64,000 nt of DNA from an uncultured Oscillospiraceae bacterium (GCA_900543305.1 UQQZ01000002.1:1-64000); one strand, 5' to 3'; positions 1-8,698 are shown, numbered from the stretch's first letter. A program made the numbers and translations. Notes: generated from the sequence alone by a model not told the origin.

Positions 1-1044
1 GAGCTGGGCGCTATCCGCCGGCAGCGCAACTGCTACACCCCCCAGGACGTGGCTTCCTTCCGTGACCAGGTGGTGCGGGATCTTGTGCCTCTTACAGTTA
101 AGCTGGAAGAGCGTCGGGCCAAACGGCTGGGTATTCAGGACTTCAAGTTCCACGACAGTGCTCTGACCTTCAAGGACGGTTCCGCTACCCCGGAAGGAAC
201 GCCCGAGGAGATCATGGCCGCCGGACGGAAAATGTATGAGGAACTGTCCCCTGAAACCAAGGACTTTATCCACCTGATGTTTGAAAATGACCTGTTCGAC
301 GTACTGGCCAAAGAGGGTAAGGCTCCCGGTGGCTACTGCACTGGACTGCCGGACTACGGCTATCCCTTTATTTTCTCCAATTTCAACGGCACTTCCGGAG
401 ATGTGGACGTGCTCACCCACGAAGCAGGCCATGCCTTTGCCGATTATATTGCCCACAAAACGGTGGATGTGCAGGCTCTCCAGTGCCCCACCATGGAAGG
501 CGCCGAGACCCATTCCATGAGCATGGAATTTCTCACCGCTCCCTGGCATCATCTGTTCTTTGGAAAGCAGACAGATAAGTATGAGCTCTCTCACGCTGAG
601 GATGCCCTGCTGTTTATTCCCTATGGCTGTCTGGTGGACCACTTCCAGGAGGAAGTGTACCGTCATCCGGAAATGACCCCGGAGGAACGGAACCAAACCT
701 GGCTCCGGCTGGAACAGCGCTACCGGCCCTATATTGACTTTGACAACCTGCCTTTCTATGGGCGGGGCGCCGGTTGGCAGCGCCAGCTCCACATTTACCT
801 GTATCCTTTCTATTATATCGACTACTGCATGGCTCAGGTGATGTCCCTCCAGTTCTTTGCCCTTTCCCTGGAAAACCGGGAAGCCGCTTGGGAAAAATAC
901 ATGGCTTTCCTGCGCCAGGGCGGCACCAAGACCTTTGTGGATCTGGCCCATTCCGTGAACCTCCGTTCTCCTCTGGATGAAGGCTGTGTCAAAGATGTGT
1001 GCCAGGCCACCTATCAGTGGACACTGGACCATCTGGTGGAGTAA
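1..1044 (+). CDS. M3 family oligoendopeptidase (5' end cut by window)
   Basis: The reading frame is open from base 1, so the N-terminus lies outside the window; 347 residues are visible. A GTG at 49 is internal, not a start. The zinc motif HEAGH lies at visible residues 140-144, followed by GAETHSMSMEF, which supplies the third zinc ligand in the M3 family. These are cytoplasmic metallopeptidases that cleave short peptides (PepF/thimet oligopeptidase group). Full-length members are about 560-600 residues, so roughly 200 residues are missing. The C-terminal helical region is intact and ends at TAA. Family is secure; substrate is not known. Confidence 0.93.
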   Translation, partial: ELGAIRRQRNCYTPQDVASFRDQVVRDLVPLTVKLEERRAKRLGIQDFKFHDSALTFKDGSATPEGTPEEIMAAGRKMYEELSPETKDFIHLMFENDLFDVLAKEGKAPGGYCTGLPDYGYPFIFSNFNGTSGDVDVLTHEAGHAFADYIAHKTVDVQALQCPTMEGAETHSMSMEFLTAPWHHLFFGKQTDKYELSHAEDALLFIPYGCLVDHFQEEVYRHPEMTPEERNQTWLRLEQRYRPYIDFDNLPFYGRGAGWQRQLHIYLYPFYYIDYCMAQVMSLQFFALSLENREAAWEKYMAFLRQGGTKTFVDLAHSVNLRSPLDEGCVKDVCQATYQWTLDHLVE

Positions 1045-1115
1045 GATTCCATCAGCAAACAGCTGCCTTCCCATGTCTCTTCCTCCAAATATCCACAAAA
1101 CTTTTCCGGGTTCCT

Positions 1116-1143
1116 TTGATTTTTTCAAAAAGTATGCTATAAT
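1116..1143 (+). promoter_or_regulatory. sigma-A promoter for the isomerase gene
   Basis: TTGATT (1116-1121), 16 bp, TATAAT (1138-1143), with an extended -10 TGC directly upstream. It lies 55 bp before the ATG at 1198. Confidence 0.75.
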
Positions 1144-1197
1144 GGGAACAATTTTAAATCCTTAAACTTTTTGGGAGGAAAGGACGGAAGTTGTATT

Positions 1198-2055
1198 ATG
1201 GCATTGAAAGTTGGCATTCAATTGTACTCGGTACGGGAGGACATGGAGAAGGATCCGGTGGAAGCCATTCGCAAAGTGGCGGAAATCGGTTATAAGAACC
1301 TGGAAGTGGCAAACTCCCGGGCGGATCAGGATCCCGGTGTGGGATTCGGTGTCCCTGCGGATCAGCTGCTGGAGATTCTGGGCGGCTTTGGAGCCAAAGT
1401 GGTCAGCAGCCACATCCGGCCCATCGACGACACCACGCTGCCTGCTATTATCGAGTATCACCACAAGATCGGGAATAAATATGTGGGACAGTCTGCGGAT
1501 TTCTTCCCCGATTATGACACTTTAATGAAACGCTGCGAGTTTTACAACCAGGTGGGCAAAACCCTCTCCGCCTACGGCATGAAGTTCCTGTATCACAACC
1601 ATTACCACGAGTTTCAGAAGTTCCAGGACAAGTATGTGCTCTACCACATCATGGACAACACCGATCCCCAATATGTGGATTTTGAGCTGGATACCTTCTG
1701 GGCCATGCGGGGCGGTGCGGATCCTGTAGAGGTCATCAAGCGTCTGGGCAGCCGGATGCACATGATCCATCAAAAGGATTTCTCCAAAACCACCGATTCC
1801 CCCATCAACCTGTGGACCGTCAAGGACCCCAATGTCCCCATCACCCGGGAAACCTTTGGAAGTGGGTTCGACAAGAAGGACTTCTGCGAAGTTGGCACCG
1901 GCATCATGCCCATCCAGGATATTCTGGACGCTGCCAATGAGCAGGGCGCTGAATTTGTGATCCTGGAGCAGGACGCCACCCAGCTCACCCCCATGGAAAG
2001 CATCAAGATCAGCATGGACAGCTTCCGTAAATACAATGGGATTGAATGGGAATAA
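1198..2055 (+). CDS. sugar phosphate isomerase/epimerase-like TIM barrel protein
   Basis: A 285-residue protein of the xylose isomerase-like TIM barrel superfamily (AP endonuclease 2 fold, PF01261). It begins MALKVGIQLYSVRED, typical of the IolE-like group. Likely metal ligands are the histidines and glutamate around YHNHYHEF, the acidic residues in FELDTFW, and HQKD. I chose ATG 1198 rather than the in-frame TTG at 1171 because the purine-rich ribosome binding stretch lies between them. Its own promoter is upstream and a strong terminator follows, so it is probably monocistronic. Such proteins isomerise or epimerise sugars or inositol derivatives; the substrate cannot be read from sequence. 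Confidence 0.85.
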   Translation: MALKVGIQLYSVREDMEKDPVEAIRKVAEIGYKNLEVANSRADQDPGVGFGVPADQLLEILGGFGAKVVSSHIRPIDDTTLPAIIEYHHKIGNKYVGQSADFFPDYDTLMKRCEFYNQVGKTLSAYGMKFLYHNHYHEFQKFQDKYVLYHIMDNTDPQYVDFELDTFWAMRGGADPVEVIKRLGSRMHMIHQKDFSKTTDSPINLWTVKDPNVPITRETFGSGFDKKDFCEVGTGIMPIQDILDAANEQGAEFVILEQDATQLTPMESIKISMDSFRKYNGIEWE

Positions 2056-2074
2056 ACGGACATTCCCTCCTTAT

Positions 2075-2119
2075 AAAAACTGCCGCTTTGAAGCCGCCGC
2101 TTCCAGCGGCAGTTTTTTT
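2075..2119 (+). terminator. rho-independent terminator
   Basis: A 13-bp perfect stem (2075-2087 with 2105-2117) rich in GC at its top, followed by a T-run. It ends the isomerase transcript. Confidence 0.9.
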
Positions 2120-2134
2120 GATGCTTCTATGGTC

Positions 2135-2163
2135 TTGCAAAAACGGGGGATATACGCTATCAT
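2135..2163 (+). promoter_or_regulatory. promoter for the flavin reductase gene
   Basis: TTGCAA (2135-2140), 17 bp, TATCAT (2158-2163), placed between the previous terminator and the start at 2216. Confidence 0.6.
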
Positions 2164-2215
2164 AGCAGCATAACCATAAAAAAGTCCCTAACAATGCTGA
2201 GAAAGGATGGTCGCA

Positions 2216-2728
2216 ATGGCATTTCGTGAAATTTCCGTAGAAGAGCTCAAGGACAATCCCTTTACCCTGATCAACAAGGATTGGATGCTCATCACCGCAG
2301 GAAATGAGGAAAAACACAACACCATGACCGCCAGTTGGGGCGGGGTTGGCGAACTTTGGGGCCACTATGTGTCCACCATCTATGTGCGGCCTCAACGGTA
2401 TACCTTGGAATTTATCGACCGGGAAGATTACTACTCCCTTTGCTTTTTCGGCCCCGAATACCGGGAAGCCCTGACCCTCTGCGGCCGCCGCTCCGGCCGG
2501 GACATCGATAAGGACCAAGCCACCGGCCTGACTCCCCTTTTTGACCGGGAAGCCCCTTATTATCAAGAGGCCCGGCTGGTATTCATCTGCCGGAAACAGT
2601 ACCGGCAAAACCTGGAAGTGGGCTGCTTCCTGGACCGAAAGGCCTACGAACAGAATTATCCCCAAAATGACCTGCACCGGATGTTTATCGGTGAAATTGT
2701 GACGGTACTGGAAAAGGTACCTGACTGA
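2216..2728 (+). CDS. flavin reductase-like FMN-binding protein
   Basis: A 170-residue protein of the flavin reductase-like family (PF01613). MTASWGGVGELWG is the flavin-binding strand typical of the group. Related clostridial proteins bind FMN and act as flavin reductases or small electron-transfer partners; the physiological acceptor is unknown. ATG 2216 is preferred over ATG 2207 because AAAGGA (2202-2207) is then spaced 8 nt from the start. Upstream is its own promoter; a small perfect hairpin follows the stop. Confidence 0.85.
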   Translation: MAFREISVEELKDNPFTLINKDWMLITAGNEEKHNTMTASWGGVGELWGHYVSTIYVRPQRYTLEFIDREDYYSLCFFGPEYREALTLCGRRSGRDIDKDQATGLTPLFDREAPYYQEARLVFICRKQYRQNLEVGCFLDRKAYEQNYPQNDLHRMFIGEIVTVLEKVPD

Positions 2729-2734
2729 GTTTTC

Positions 2735-2760
2735 GGGGAGATCACTCTCCCCTCCCTTTT
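2735..2760 (+). terminator. possible weak terminator or leader hairpin
   Basis: A perfect 7-bp stem GGGGAGA/TCTCCCC with a 4-nt loop, followed by TCCCTTTT. The T-tract is short, so it may be a leaky terminator or a hairpin in the leader of the ABC-F gene. Confidence 0.45.
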
Positions 2761-2814
2761 GGGGCAGCTTTCGCCTCACCCTGCACATCACACTGGAAAG
2801 GACCTTTTATTTTT

Positions 2815-4404
2815 ATGATCACTGTTTCCAACTTGGCCCTGAGTTTTAACGGGCAAAATCTGTTTTCCGGCGTCAACCTGCTGTTCCAGCCGGGAAACTG
2901 CTATGGCGTTATCGGCGCAAACGGCGCGGGAAAATCTACCTTTCTGCGCATCCTCTCCGGAGAATTGGAACCCACCAAGGGAGAGGTTGTCATCGACGAG
3001 AAAAGCCGGATGTCCGTATTAAAGCAGGACCACTTCGCTTATGAACAGTACACGGTCTTTGAGACCATTTTGCAAGGCAATCCCCGACTGTATCAAGTGC
3101 TCACCGAAAAGGACGCCCTCTATGCCAAGGAAAACTTTACTGAGGAGGACGGCAACCGAGCCGCAGAACTGGAAGCGGAATTCGCCGAACTGGGCGGCTG
3201 GGACGCGGAAACCGAAGCCGGCAAACTTCTCCAGGGACTTGGCCTGGACAACATGATGCTCTACAACCAAATGAGCTTCCTGACTGAAGCTGAAAAGGTG
3301 AAGGTCCTTTTGGCCAGAGCACTGTTTGGCCAACCGGATATCATCCTTCTGGACGAGCCTACCAACGGCCTGGATCTGGATTCCATTGCCTGGCTGGAAA
3401 ACTTCCTGATGGATTACGAGGGCACCGTCATTGTGGTGTCCCATGACCGGTATTTTCTCAACAATGTGTGCACCCACATTGTGGACATCGATTACACCAA
3501 GATCAAGCTCTATGTGGGCAACTACGATTTCTGGTACGAGTCCAGCCAGCTGGTCCAGCGGATGCTTCGGGACCAGAACCGGAAGGCCGAGGAAAAGCGG
3601 AAAGCCCTGGAGGAATTCATCCGCCGGTTCTCCGCCAACAAGTCCAAATCCCGTCAGGCCACTTCCCGGAAAAAACTTCTGGACAAGCTGACCATTGAAG
3701 AAATGCCCGCCTCTTCCCGGCGGTATCCCTATGTGAGCTTCACCATGGATCGGGAACCGGGCAAGGAAATCCTTTCTGTGGATGGCCTTTCCAAAACCGT
3801 GGACGGGGTCAAGGTCCTCAACAATGTATCTTTCCGGGTGAACAAGGGAGACAAAATCGCCTTCCTGGCGGAAAATGAAATCGCCATCACCACCCTGTTC
3901 AAAATTCTCATGGAGGAGATGACGCCCGACGAGGGCACTTTCAAGTGGGGCGTTTCCACCAGCCAGTCTTATTTCCCCCAGGACAACTCCTCTTACTTTA
4001 AAGATGTGGACGACTCCATCCTGCAATGGTTAGAGCAGTATTCCAAGGACACTACGGAAACGTATCTCCGAGGTTTTCTGGGGAAAATGCTCTTCTCTGG
4101 AGAAGATGTGTACAAGCCTGTGAAGGTCCTTTCCGGCGGGGAAAAGGTTCGCTGCATGCTTTCCCGGATGATGATGTTCGAGAGCAACGTGCTGCTTCTG
4201 GATCAGCCCACCAACCACTTGGACCTGGAATCCATCACCGCGGTCAACAAGGGATTGATGGAGTTTAAGGGCATTGTCCTCTTCACCTCTCACGACCATG
4301 AATTTGTCCAAACAGTGGCCAACCGGATCATTCAGCTGCTGCCCCAGGGTGGCATCGTGGACCGGGCTACCACCTACGACGAATTTTTGGAGATGCAACG
4401 GTAA
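2815..4404 (+). CDS. ABC-F family ATPase (YkpA/YbiT-like)
   Basis: A 529-residue soluble protein with two ABC nucleotide-binding domains and no membrane segments, the ABC-F layout. The first domain has Walker A GANGAGKS (about residues 34-41) and Walker B LLLDEPTN, with signature LTEAEK instead of LSGGQ. A linker rich in Lys/Arg (about 245-300) matches the P-site interaction motif region of ribosome-associated ABC-F proteins. The second domain has a canonical LSGGEK signature and LLLDQPTNHLD, but its Walker A is replaced by AENEIAITT (352-360). Family knowledge suggests a role at the ribosome in translation or antibiotic protection; the exact role is unassigned. Confidence 0.9.
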   Translation: MITVSNLALSFNGQNLFSGVNLLFQPGNCYGVIGANGAGKSTFLRILSGELEPTKGEVVIDEKSRMSVLKQDHFAYEQYTVFETILQGNPRLYQVLTEKDALYAKENFTEEDGNRAAELEAEFAELGGWDAETEAGKLLQGLGLDNMMLYNQMSFLTEAEKVKVLLARALFGQPDIILLDEPTNGLDLDSIAWLENFLMDYEGTVIVVSHDRYFLNNVCTHIVDIDYTKIKLYVGNYDFWYESSQLVQRMLRDQNRKAEEKRKALEEFIRRFSANKSKSRQATSRKKLLDKLTIEEMPASSRRYPYVSFTMDREPGKEILSVDGLSKTVDGVKVLNNVSFRVNKGDKIAFLAENEIAITTLFKILMEEMTPDEGTFKWGVSTSQSYFPQDNSSYFKDVDDSILQWLEQYSKDTTETYLRGFLGKMLFSGEDVYKPVKVLSGGEKVRCMLSRMMMFESNVLLLDQPTNHLDLESITAVNKGLMEFKGIVLFTSHDHEFVQTVANRIIQLLPQGGIVDRATTYDEFLEMQR

Positions 4405-4457
4405 CACTCCTTTCTTTTTGGGGAAGGGTGGAACATATTATTTTGGAGGTTACTCTT

Positions 4458-5327
4458 ATGGAAAAAATCCGCATTGGTACTTGCGTGCCTGGACAGGGCA
4501 CCGAACAGCTTGTGCCCCATTTCATCCAGGCCGGTTTTGAATGCCTGGCACTGAACTTCCACATGGTGTTCTCCGAGAAAGACCTGCCCAGCTACGCGGA
4601 AAAGGTCAAGAGCTTGTTGGGAGATTCCGGCGTGGCAATCTCTTCCATCGGCTATTACTGCAACGCCCTGCAAAATGAGGAGCAGCGCAAGACTTTGGAA
4701 CAGTTCATCGACAACGCCCATCTCTTCGGCACCAACCTGGTCACCACCTTCGCCGGTGCCGTGGAAGGGGAGTCTGTAGACAAGGCCATTCCTCTGTACA
4801 AGGAAGTGTTCGGGGAACTGGCCAAGCGCGCCGAAGCAAACGGCGTGCGTCTGGCCATTGAAAACTGCCCCATGAGCGGCACTTGGGATCACGCCACCTG
4901 CAACATCGGCTTCAACCCCAAGGCTTGGGAAATGATGTTTGACGCAGTTCCCAGCTCTGCCATCGGCCTGGAGTGGGAGCCTGCCCACCAGATGGTCCAG
5001 CTCATCGATCCCCTGCCCCAGTTGGAACAGTGGATTGACCGGGTTTACCATCTCCACGGCAAAGATGTGACTCTCCATTGGGATCGAGTCAAGAAGTGGG
5101 GTGTGTTTGGCGCAACGGAATTCGCAGAGCCCCGGACCCCCGGTTACGGCGACACCGATTGGCGGGACGTGTTCCACGTTCTCTATTCCAAGGGCTTCCA
5201 GGGCGACCTGGTGGTGGAAGGCTTCCACGATCCCATCTTCAAGGACGATCGGGAATGGGCTGGTCAGCTTCATGCCCTGCAGTATCTGAAGTGGTGCCGC
5301 GGCGGTACGGAAGTAAATCCCTGGTAA
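4458..5327 (+). CDS. second sugar phosphate isomerase/epimerase-like TIM barrel protein
   Basis: A 289-residue xylose isomerase-like TIM barrel protein, only distantly similar to the one at 1198-2055. AIENCPM, GLEWEPAHQM and HLHGKD look like the strand ends that carry metal ligands in this superfamily. ATG 4458 is supported by GGAGG (4445-4449) with 8-nt spacing; the upstream in-frame ATG at 4428 has no such site. It lies 53 bp after the ABC-F gene and before a strong terminator, so the two may share a transcript. Substrate unknown. Confidence 0.83.
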   Translation: MEKIRIGTCVPGQGTEQLVPHFIQAGFECLALNFHMVFSEKDLPSYAEKVKSLLGDSGVAISSIGYYCNALQNEEQRKTLEQFIDNAHLFGTNLVTTFAGAVEGESVDKAIPLYKEVFGELAKRAEANGVRLAIENCPMSGTWDHATCNIGFNPKAWEMMFDAVPSSAIGLEWEPAHQMVQLIDPLPQLEQWIDRVYHLHGKDVTLHWDRVKKWGVFGATEFAEPRTPGYGDTDWRDVFHVLYSKGFQGDLVVEGFHDPIFKDDREWAGQLHALQYLKWCRGGTEVNPW

Positions 5328-5357
5328 AATTGCAACATAAACTCGGCTCTCTATGAG

Positions 5358-5395
5358 AAAACCGCTCTGGAACTTAGTTTCCAGGGCGGTTTTTT
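5358..5395 (+). terminator. rho-independent terminator
   Basis: A 15-bp stem with one G-U pair (5358-5372 with 5379-5393), a 6-nt loop and a T-run. It ends the ABC-F/isomerase transcript. Confidence 0.9.
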
Positions 5396-5469
5396 AGTGG
5401 CTCTCCTTCCCTGCCTACATTTGGAAAAGAGAGGCTGGGAACGATTTTCACTTCAGCGTCCCAACAACA

Positions 5470-5516
5470 GAAAACCGGCGTCTATAAGAGGAAAATTCCC
5501 TCCTCGGACACCGGTT
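5470..5516 (-). terminator. terminator of the AAA gene
   Basis: On the minus strand, a 10-bp stem (5473-5482 with 5507-5516, one mismatch) enclosing a second small hairpin, followed by TTTTC. The interval 5396-5561 holds nothing else I can support. Confidence 0.6.
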
Positions 5517-5561
5517 AACAAACTCTATTTGGAAGAACGCTTCTTTCAAACCTCTTCCATG

Positions 5562-7355
5562 TTAAGAGGCGGAAAATCCAAAATCCTCTGGCAAAAGCAA
5601 TTCCAAATCCCGCTGCTCCTCCGGGGCACGAACATTCCGGCGAGAACAGGCGATCACCGCTTCTTCCACCTTATTCCGAGCCATCCGGCCATTGCCGTTG
5701 ACTCGGGGATCCCCTTCTTGCTGCTGACGCTGATAGTATGCCAGCAGAGGCGCCTGACAGGCAGGGTCCAAGCGATAGCCCTTTCCCTTCACGATGCTCT
5801 TGGTGATTTCCACCAACTCCTCCGCTGTATAATCGGGGAACTCAATCAGATTGGGAAACCGGGAGCGCAGGCCTGAGTTGGCGGTGAGAAATTCCTCCAT
5901 TTCCCGAGAATAACCTGCTAAGATCACAATCAGATCATCCCGGTGATCCTCCATGCCCTTTACCAAGGTGTCAATTGCCTCCAGGCCAAAGCTATCGTCC
6001 CGGCCTCGGTACAGGGAGTAGGCCTCATCGATGAAGAGCACGCCCCCCAAGGCGGACTGAATGGCTTTCTGAGTCAGAGGAGCGGTGTGACCTACATACT
6101 GGCCCACCAGATCTCCCCGGGTCACCTCTACCAACTGACCTCCTTCCAAGACTCCAATGGCCTTTAAATACCGGGAAACCAACCGGGCTACCGTCGTCTT
6201 GCCTGTACCGGGATTTCCGGTGAAAATCATATGCATGGAAGGAGAATCTGCTTTGAGGCCCCGCTCCCGGCGCAGCTGTTGGATCTTGAAATTGTCCTCC
6301 AAAGAAAGGATATAGTCCTTCACAGGTTGCAGCCCCACAATCTGGGACAGCTCTTGCTTGCCTGCCGCAACCGCTGCCGCCTGAGTCTTCCCCGTATCCT
6401 TTTGACCTACCCACAGGGTCATGCCGCCTTGTGAATATTCCGCTTCCAAGGTTCCATCCTTAGCAAGAATTCTTCCCTCTACCGGCCCCAGACTTTTGCG
6501 CAGTTTTTCCTCGCTGAGAGCCCGGTACAGCCGATCTGCCCCTTCTTGCAGGGCCCATGCCCCTTGGTCTGGGGTGAAGGTATCCGCCAACGTTTTCACT
6601 TCCTCGTCGCCAAAGGTCATGGTCATCCGAAGCTGACGGCCGCAGCGCTCTACCAGATCCTCCAACTGCCTGCGGGCAATTTCCTCCAAGGACTCTCTGG
6701 TGAAGGGTCGGGTAGCACACTGATCGTCCAGGGCGGAAAGGAAGGGAACACCGAAAGCGTCTGCCAATTTGGAAGCAGGCTGATCGGTGAGCAGAAACAG
6801 ATATTTTCCCCCTGCGGATAAGGTGGAAACAGCTCCGGGTACCAAAGCGGTGCCGATTTCCACCAGCATCCCCTTTTGCTCCGCGTAACGGCTGGGGAGC
6901 GGCACTTCTCCTTCCCGGAACAAAGCCGTCACCATGGTCAGCACCGAAGTGTGACAGTGCTCCCAATGCTCCAGAACCAAAGTGGACGCTCCGCTTTTCA
7001 AGGCGGCATACAGGTCTTGAACAAACAGCTTCCCTGACTCCGGCGTGGCATACCGGGAAAGATCTAAAAACGTGGTTTTGGGGCTTTTCAGCACACCTTG
7101 CCTGCCCAGGGATGCAGTGACACACTGGAGAGCGCTGTGTCTGCCTGTGCCGTGAGGACCCAGCACCGCCGCCCGGCACAGGGGTACCCCTTCCTTACTG
7201 CCGGCTACAAAAGGCCGTTTGAAGGCAATCAACAAGCTGTCCAAAAATTCGTCCTGCCCCAACACCAGGACACCGGCTTCCTGCCGGGCCACCTGAAAGG
7301 CCATGTCCAGGTCCACCGGATCTCCACTGTTGTGAACGGTCTTTTGGGTGTCCAC
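5562..7355 (-). CDS. tandem AAA protein: degenerate ClpB-D2-like domain fused to SpoVK/CbbX-type AAA domain
   Basis: 597 residues are readable from a GTG at 7355. The C-terminal half is a full CbbX/SpoVK-type AAA domain: Walker A GNPGTGKTT (380-388), Walker B VLFIDEA (439-445), then an arginine-rich sensor region. The N-terminal half resembles the second AAA domain of ClpA/ClpB, but with a broken P-loop (GPHGTGRHS, about 66-74) and a broken Walker B/DEIEKAH region (LVLEHWEHCH, about 127-136). Residues about 222-290 match the ClpB C-terminal small domain pattern. The GTG is probably not the true start: the natural N-terminus lies in another frame upstream (7355-7594). Role unknown; SpoVK relatives are spore-associated and CbbX relatives are remodelling chaperones. 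Confidence 0.8.
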   Translation of the reverse strand: MDTQKTVHNSGDPVDLDMAFQVARQEAGVLVLGQDEFLDSLLIAFKRPFVAGSKEGVPLCRAAVLGPHGTGRHSALQCVTASLGRQGVLKSPKTTFLDLSRYATPESGKLFVQDLYAALKSGASTLVLEHWEHCHTSVLTMVTALFREGEVPLPSRYAEQKGMLVEIGTALVPGAVSTLSAGGKYLFLLTDQPASKLADAFGVPFLSALDDQCATRPFTRESLEEIARRQLEDLVERCGRQLRMTMTFGDEEVKTLADTFTPDQGAWALQEGADRLYRALSEEKLRKSLGPVEGRILAKDGTLEAEYSQGGMTLWVGQKDTGKTQAAAVAAGKQELSQIVGLQPVKDYILSLEDNFKIQQLRRERGLKADSPSMHMIFTGNPGTGKTTVARLVSRYLKAIGVLEGGQLVEVTRGDLVGQYVGHTAPLTQKAIQSALGGVLFIDEAYSLYRGRDDSFGLEAIDTLVKGMEDHRDDLIVILAGYSREMEEFLTANSGLRSRFPNLIEFPDYTAEELVEITKSIVKGKGYRLDPACQAPLLAYYQRQQQEGDPRVNGNGRMARNKVEEAVIACSRRNVRAPEEQRDLELLLPEDFGFSAS

Positions 7356-7594
7356 TCCGTCCTGCCGAAGATGTCCGCCCGCGCTTCCTGGGTCAAGCGC
7401 TCCAGGCTGGCTTGCAGTGACTCCGAAAGGCTGTCCCCTACCCGATTGACAGCTTCCAGGGACCTTTGAGCATCTTGGGCCGCCGGAGATAAAGGGGTCT
7501 CATCCTCCTGCTTTTCCTCCGGAGTGGAGCTCTTCATATGCAATCGTCCGCCCCGGAACATGGAATCCAGGATGGAATCGATGTCATTTTTCAT
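7355..7594 (-). pseudogene. N-terminal segment of the AAA gene, out of frame with the rest
   Basis: ATG 7594 has a good ribosome binding site (GGGAAAGGA, about 9 nt upstream) and opens a plausible acidic/polar N-terminus starting MKNDIDSILDSMFRGG. After about residue 80 the frame becomes tryptophan-rich nonsense and stops at 7229, while the frame of the AAA protein has a stop at 7392-7394. Joining the two needs a -1 shift, or one extra base, between about 7345 and 7391. The joined protein would be about 675 residues. It may be a real mutation, an assembly error or recoding. Confidence 0.65.
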
Positions 7595-7631
7595 GGAACC
7601 AGATCCTTTCCCTTTTCAAGGATTTCCTTTT

Positions 7632-8411
7632 TCAAACGTTTCCCAAGTCGGGCTGGGACGCCCGGTCATGAGGCTGTAAATCTTCCAAAATGGCCCGTAA
7701 ATCCTCTGCTCCCAGTTGCCCCGGCGCCGAGGCGTTCTGTCCCGCGCCAAAAGTCAAGCAGGAACCGAAAACTCCTCCGCTGACCCGCGTGATTTTTCCC
7801 AGTTCTCCCATGGCCATGGTGATCACCGGTCCAATCTTCTCACTGGCTTCCAAAGTGGCGGAAAGCAGTTCCAACACATCGCCGGCAGTGTGAGGCATCA
7901 CCGCGTATTTGGGCAGATCCGCTCCCAGGCGATTCATCAGGATCAGGGTGGAAGCAATCTCCCCTGCCGGTGGAGTCTTCTGGAAATCGTGCTTGGAAAC
8001 CACAGTTCCTACGCCTCGATCTCGAGCCAGAGCCATCAACCGTTTGAGGCGCTCTTCTCCACAGGAAAGCTCCAAGTCCACCAGATCTATTTCTCCCGAA
8101 TCAATCAAGCTTCCCACCAATTTTTCATATTCCTCCGGGCCGACAGGGGACTCTCCCCCTTCTTTTTGGGTCCGCAGCGTACACAGAAGCGGTTTTCCCT
8201 GCAAGCTTTCCACAACCGTTGGCAGTGCCGCCAAGGGATCTCCGTAAAAGCAGTCAATTCTCCACTCGAAAAGGTCTGCCGGCAATGCCTCAGCCTGTTG
8301 AATTTCACTGAGCAGGGCGGGCATCCCGTGACCTGTCAGGGGCACACAAATCTTAGGGAGCCCTTCGCCAAAACGGAGCCCCTTCCTTGTTACTGTCTTC
8401 AATTGATCCAC
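7632..8411 (-). CDS. aroD: type I 3-dehydroquinate dehydratase
   Basis: A 259-residue class I dehydroquinase, the third step of the shikimate pathway (3-dehydroquinate to 3-dehydroshikimate). Visible active-site motifs are EWRID near the N-terminus, the general base His141 in VSKHDF and the Schiff-base Lys168 in LPKYAVMPH; FGSCLTFG is the usual C-terminal strand. Length is normal. It has its own near-consensus promoter divergent from the IlvD/Edd gene. No other shikimate gene is nearby. Confidence 0.95.
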   Translation of the reverse strand: MDQLKTVTRKGLRFGEGLPKICVPLTGHGMPALLSEIQQAEALPADLFEWRIDCFYGDPLAALPTVVESLQGKPLLCTLRTQKEGGESPVGPEEYEKLVGSLIDSGEIDLVDLELSCGEERLKRLMALARDRGVGTVVSKHDFQKTPPAGEIASTLILMNRLGADLPKYAVMPHTAGDVLELLSATLEASEKIGPVITMAMGELGKITRVSGGVFGSCLTFGAGQNASAPGQLGAEDLRAILEDLQPHDRASQPDLGNV

Positions 8412-8452
8412 TCCCTACTTTTTTCCCCGGTCATCGTTTCTTACTGATTAAA

Positions 8453-8481
8453 AGTATACCGGTACTGGGCATAATTGTCAA
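8453..8481 (-). promoter_or_regulatory. aroD promoter
   Basis: On the minus strand TTGACA (8476-8481), 17 bp, TATACT (8453-8458). The inferred leader is about 35 nt. Confidence 0.85.
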
Positions 8482-8518
8482 TTTTTCGAGGAAAGTAAAA
8501 ATTTCATTTGGTGATCCA

Positions 8519-8548
8519 TTGCGCTTCCACCACCAGATATTGTATAAT
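8519..8548 (+). promoter_or_regulatory. promoter of the IlvD/Edd-aldolase operon
   Basis: TTGCGC (8519-8524), 18 bp, TATAAT (8543-8548), divergent from the aroD promoter. It leaves a leader of about 145 nt that contains two short hairpins (around 8633-8649 and 8657-8679), the second just upstream of the ribosome binding site. Confidence 0.65.
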
Positions 8549-8698
8549 AGCTGTAATCGGGAAAAAAGTTCATAGATCCTTGCCAAAGGCTCTCTGAACG
8601 GTGCACCCGGAGTTGTGCGGGGAAAAGAAATTTCCCTGTTTGAATCGGATTTTCTGCCCAAGGCGAAAGGCTTTGGGCCTTATGGGAGGAAACGACAC

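Noticed and set aside
7340..7360. Programmed -1 frameshift at the CCCAAAAG run in the AAA gene
   Set aside because: The run is not in the phase needed for X-XXY-YYZ slippage and I see no clear downstream stimulator; kept only as one option in the frameshift finding.
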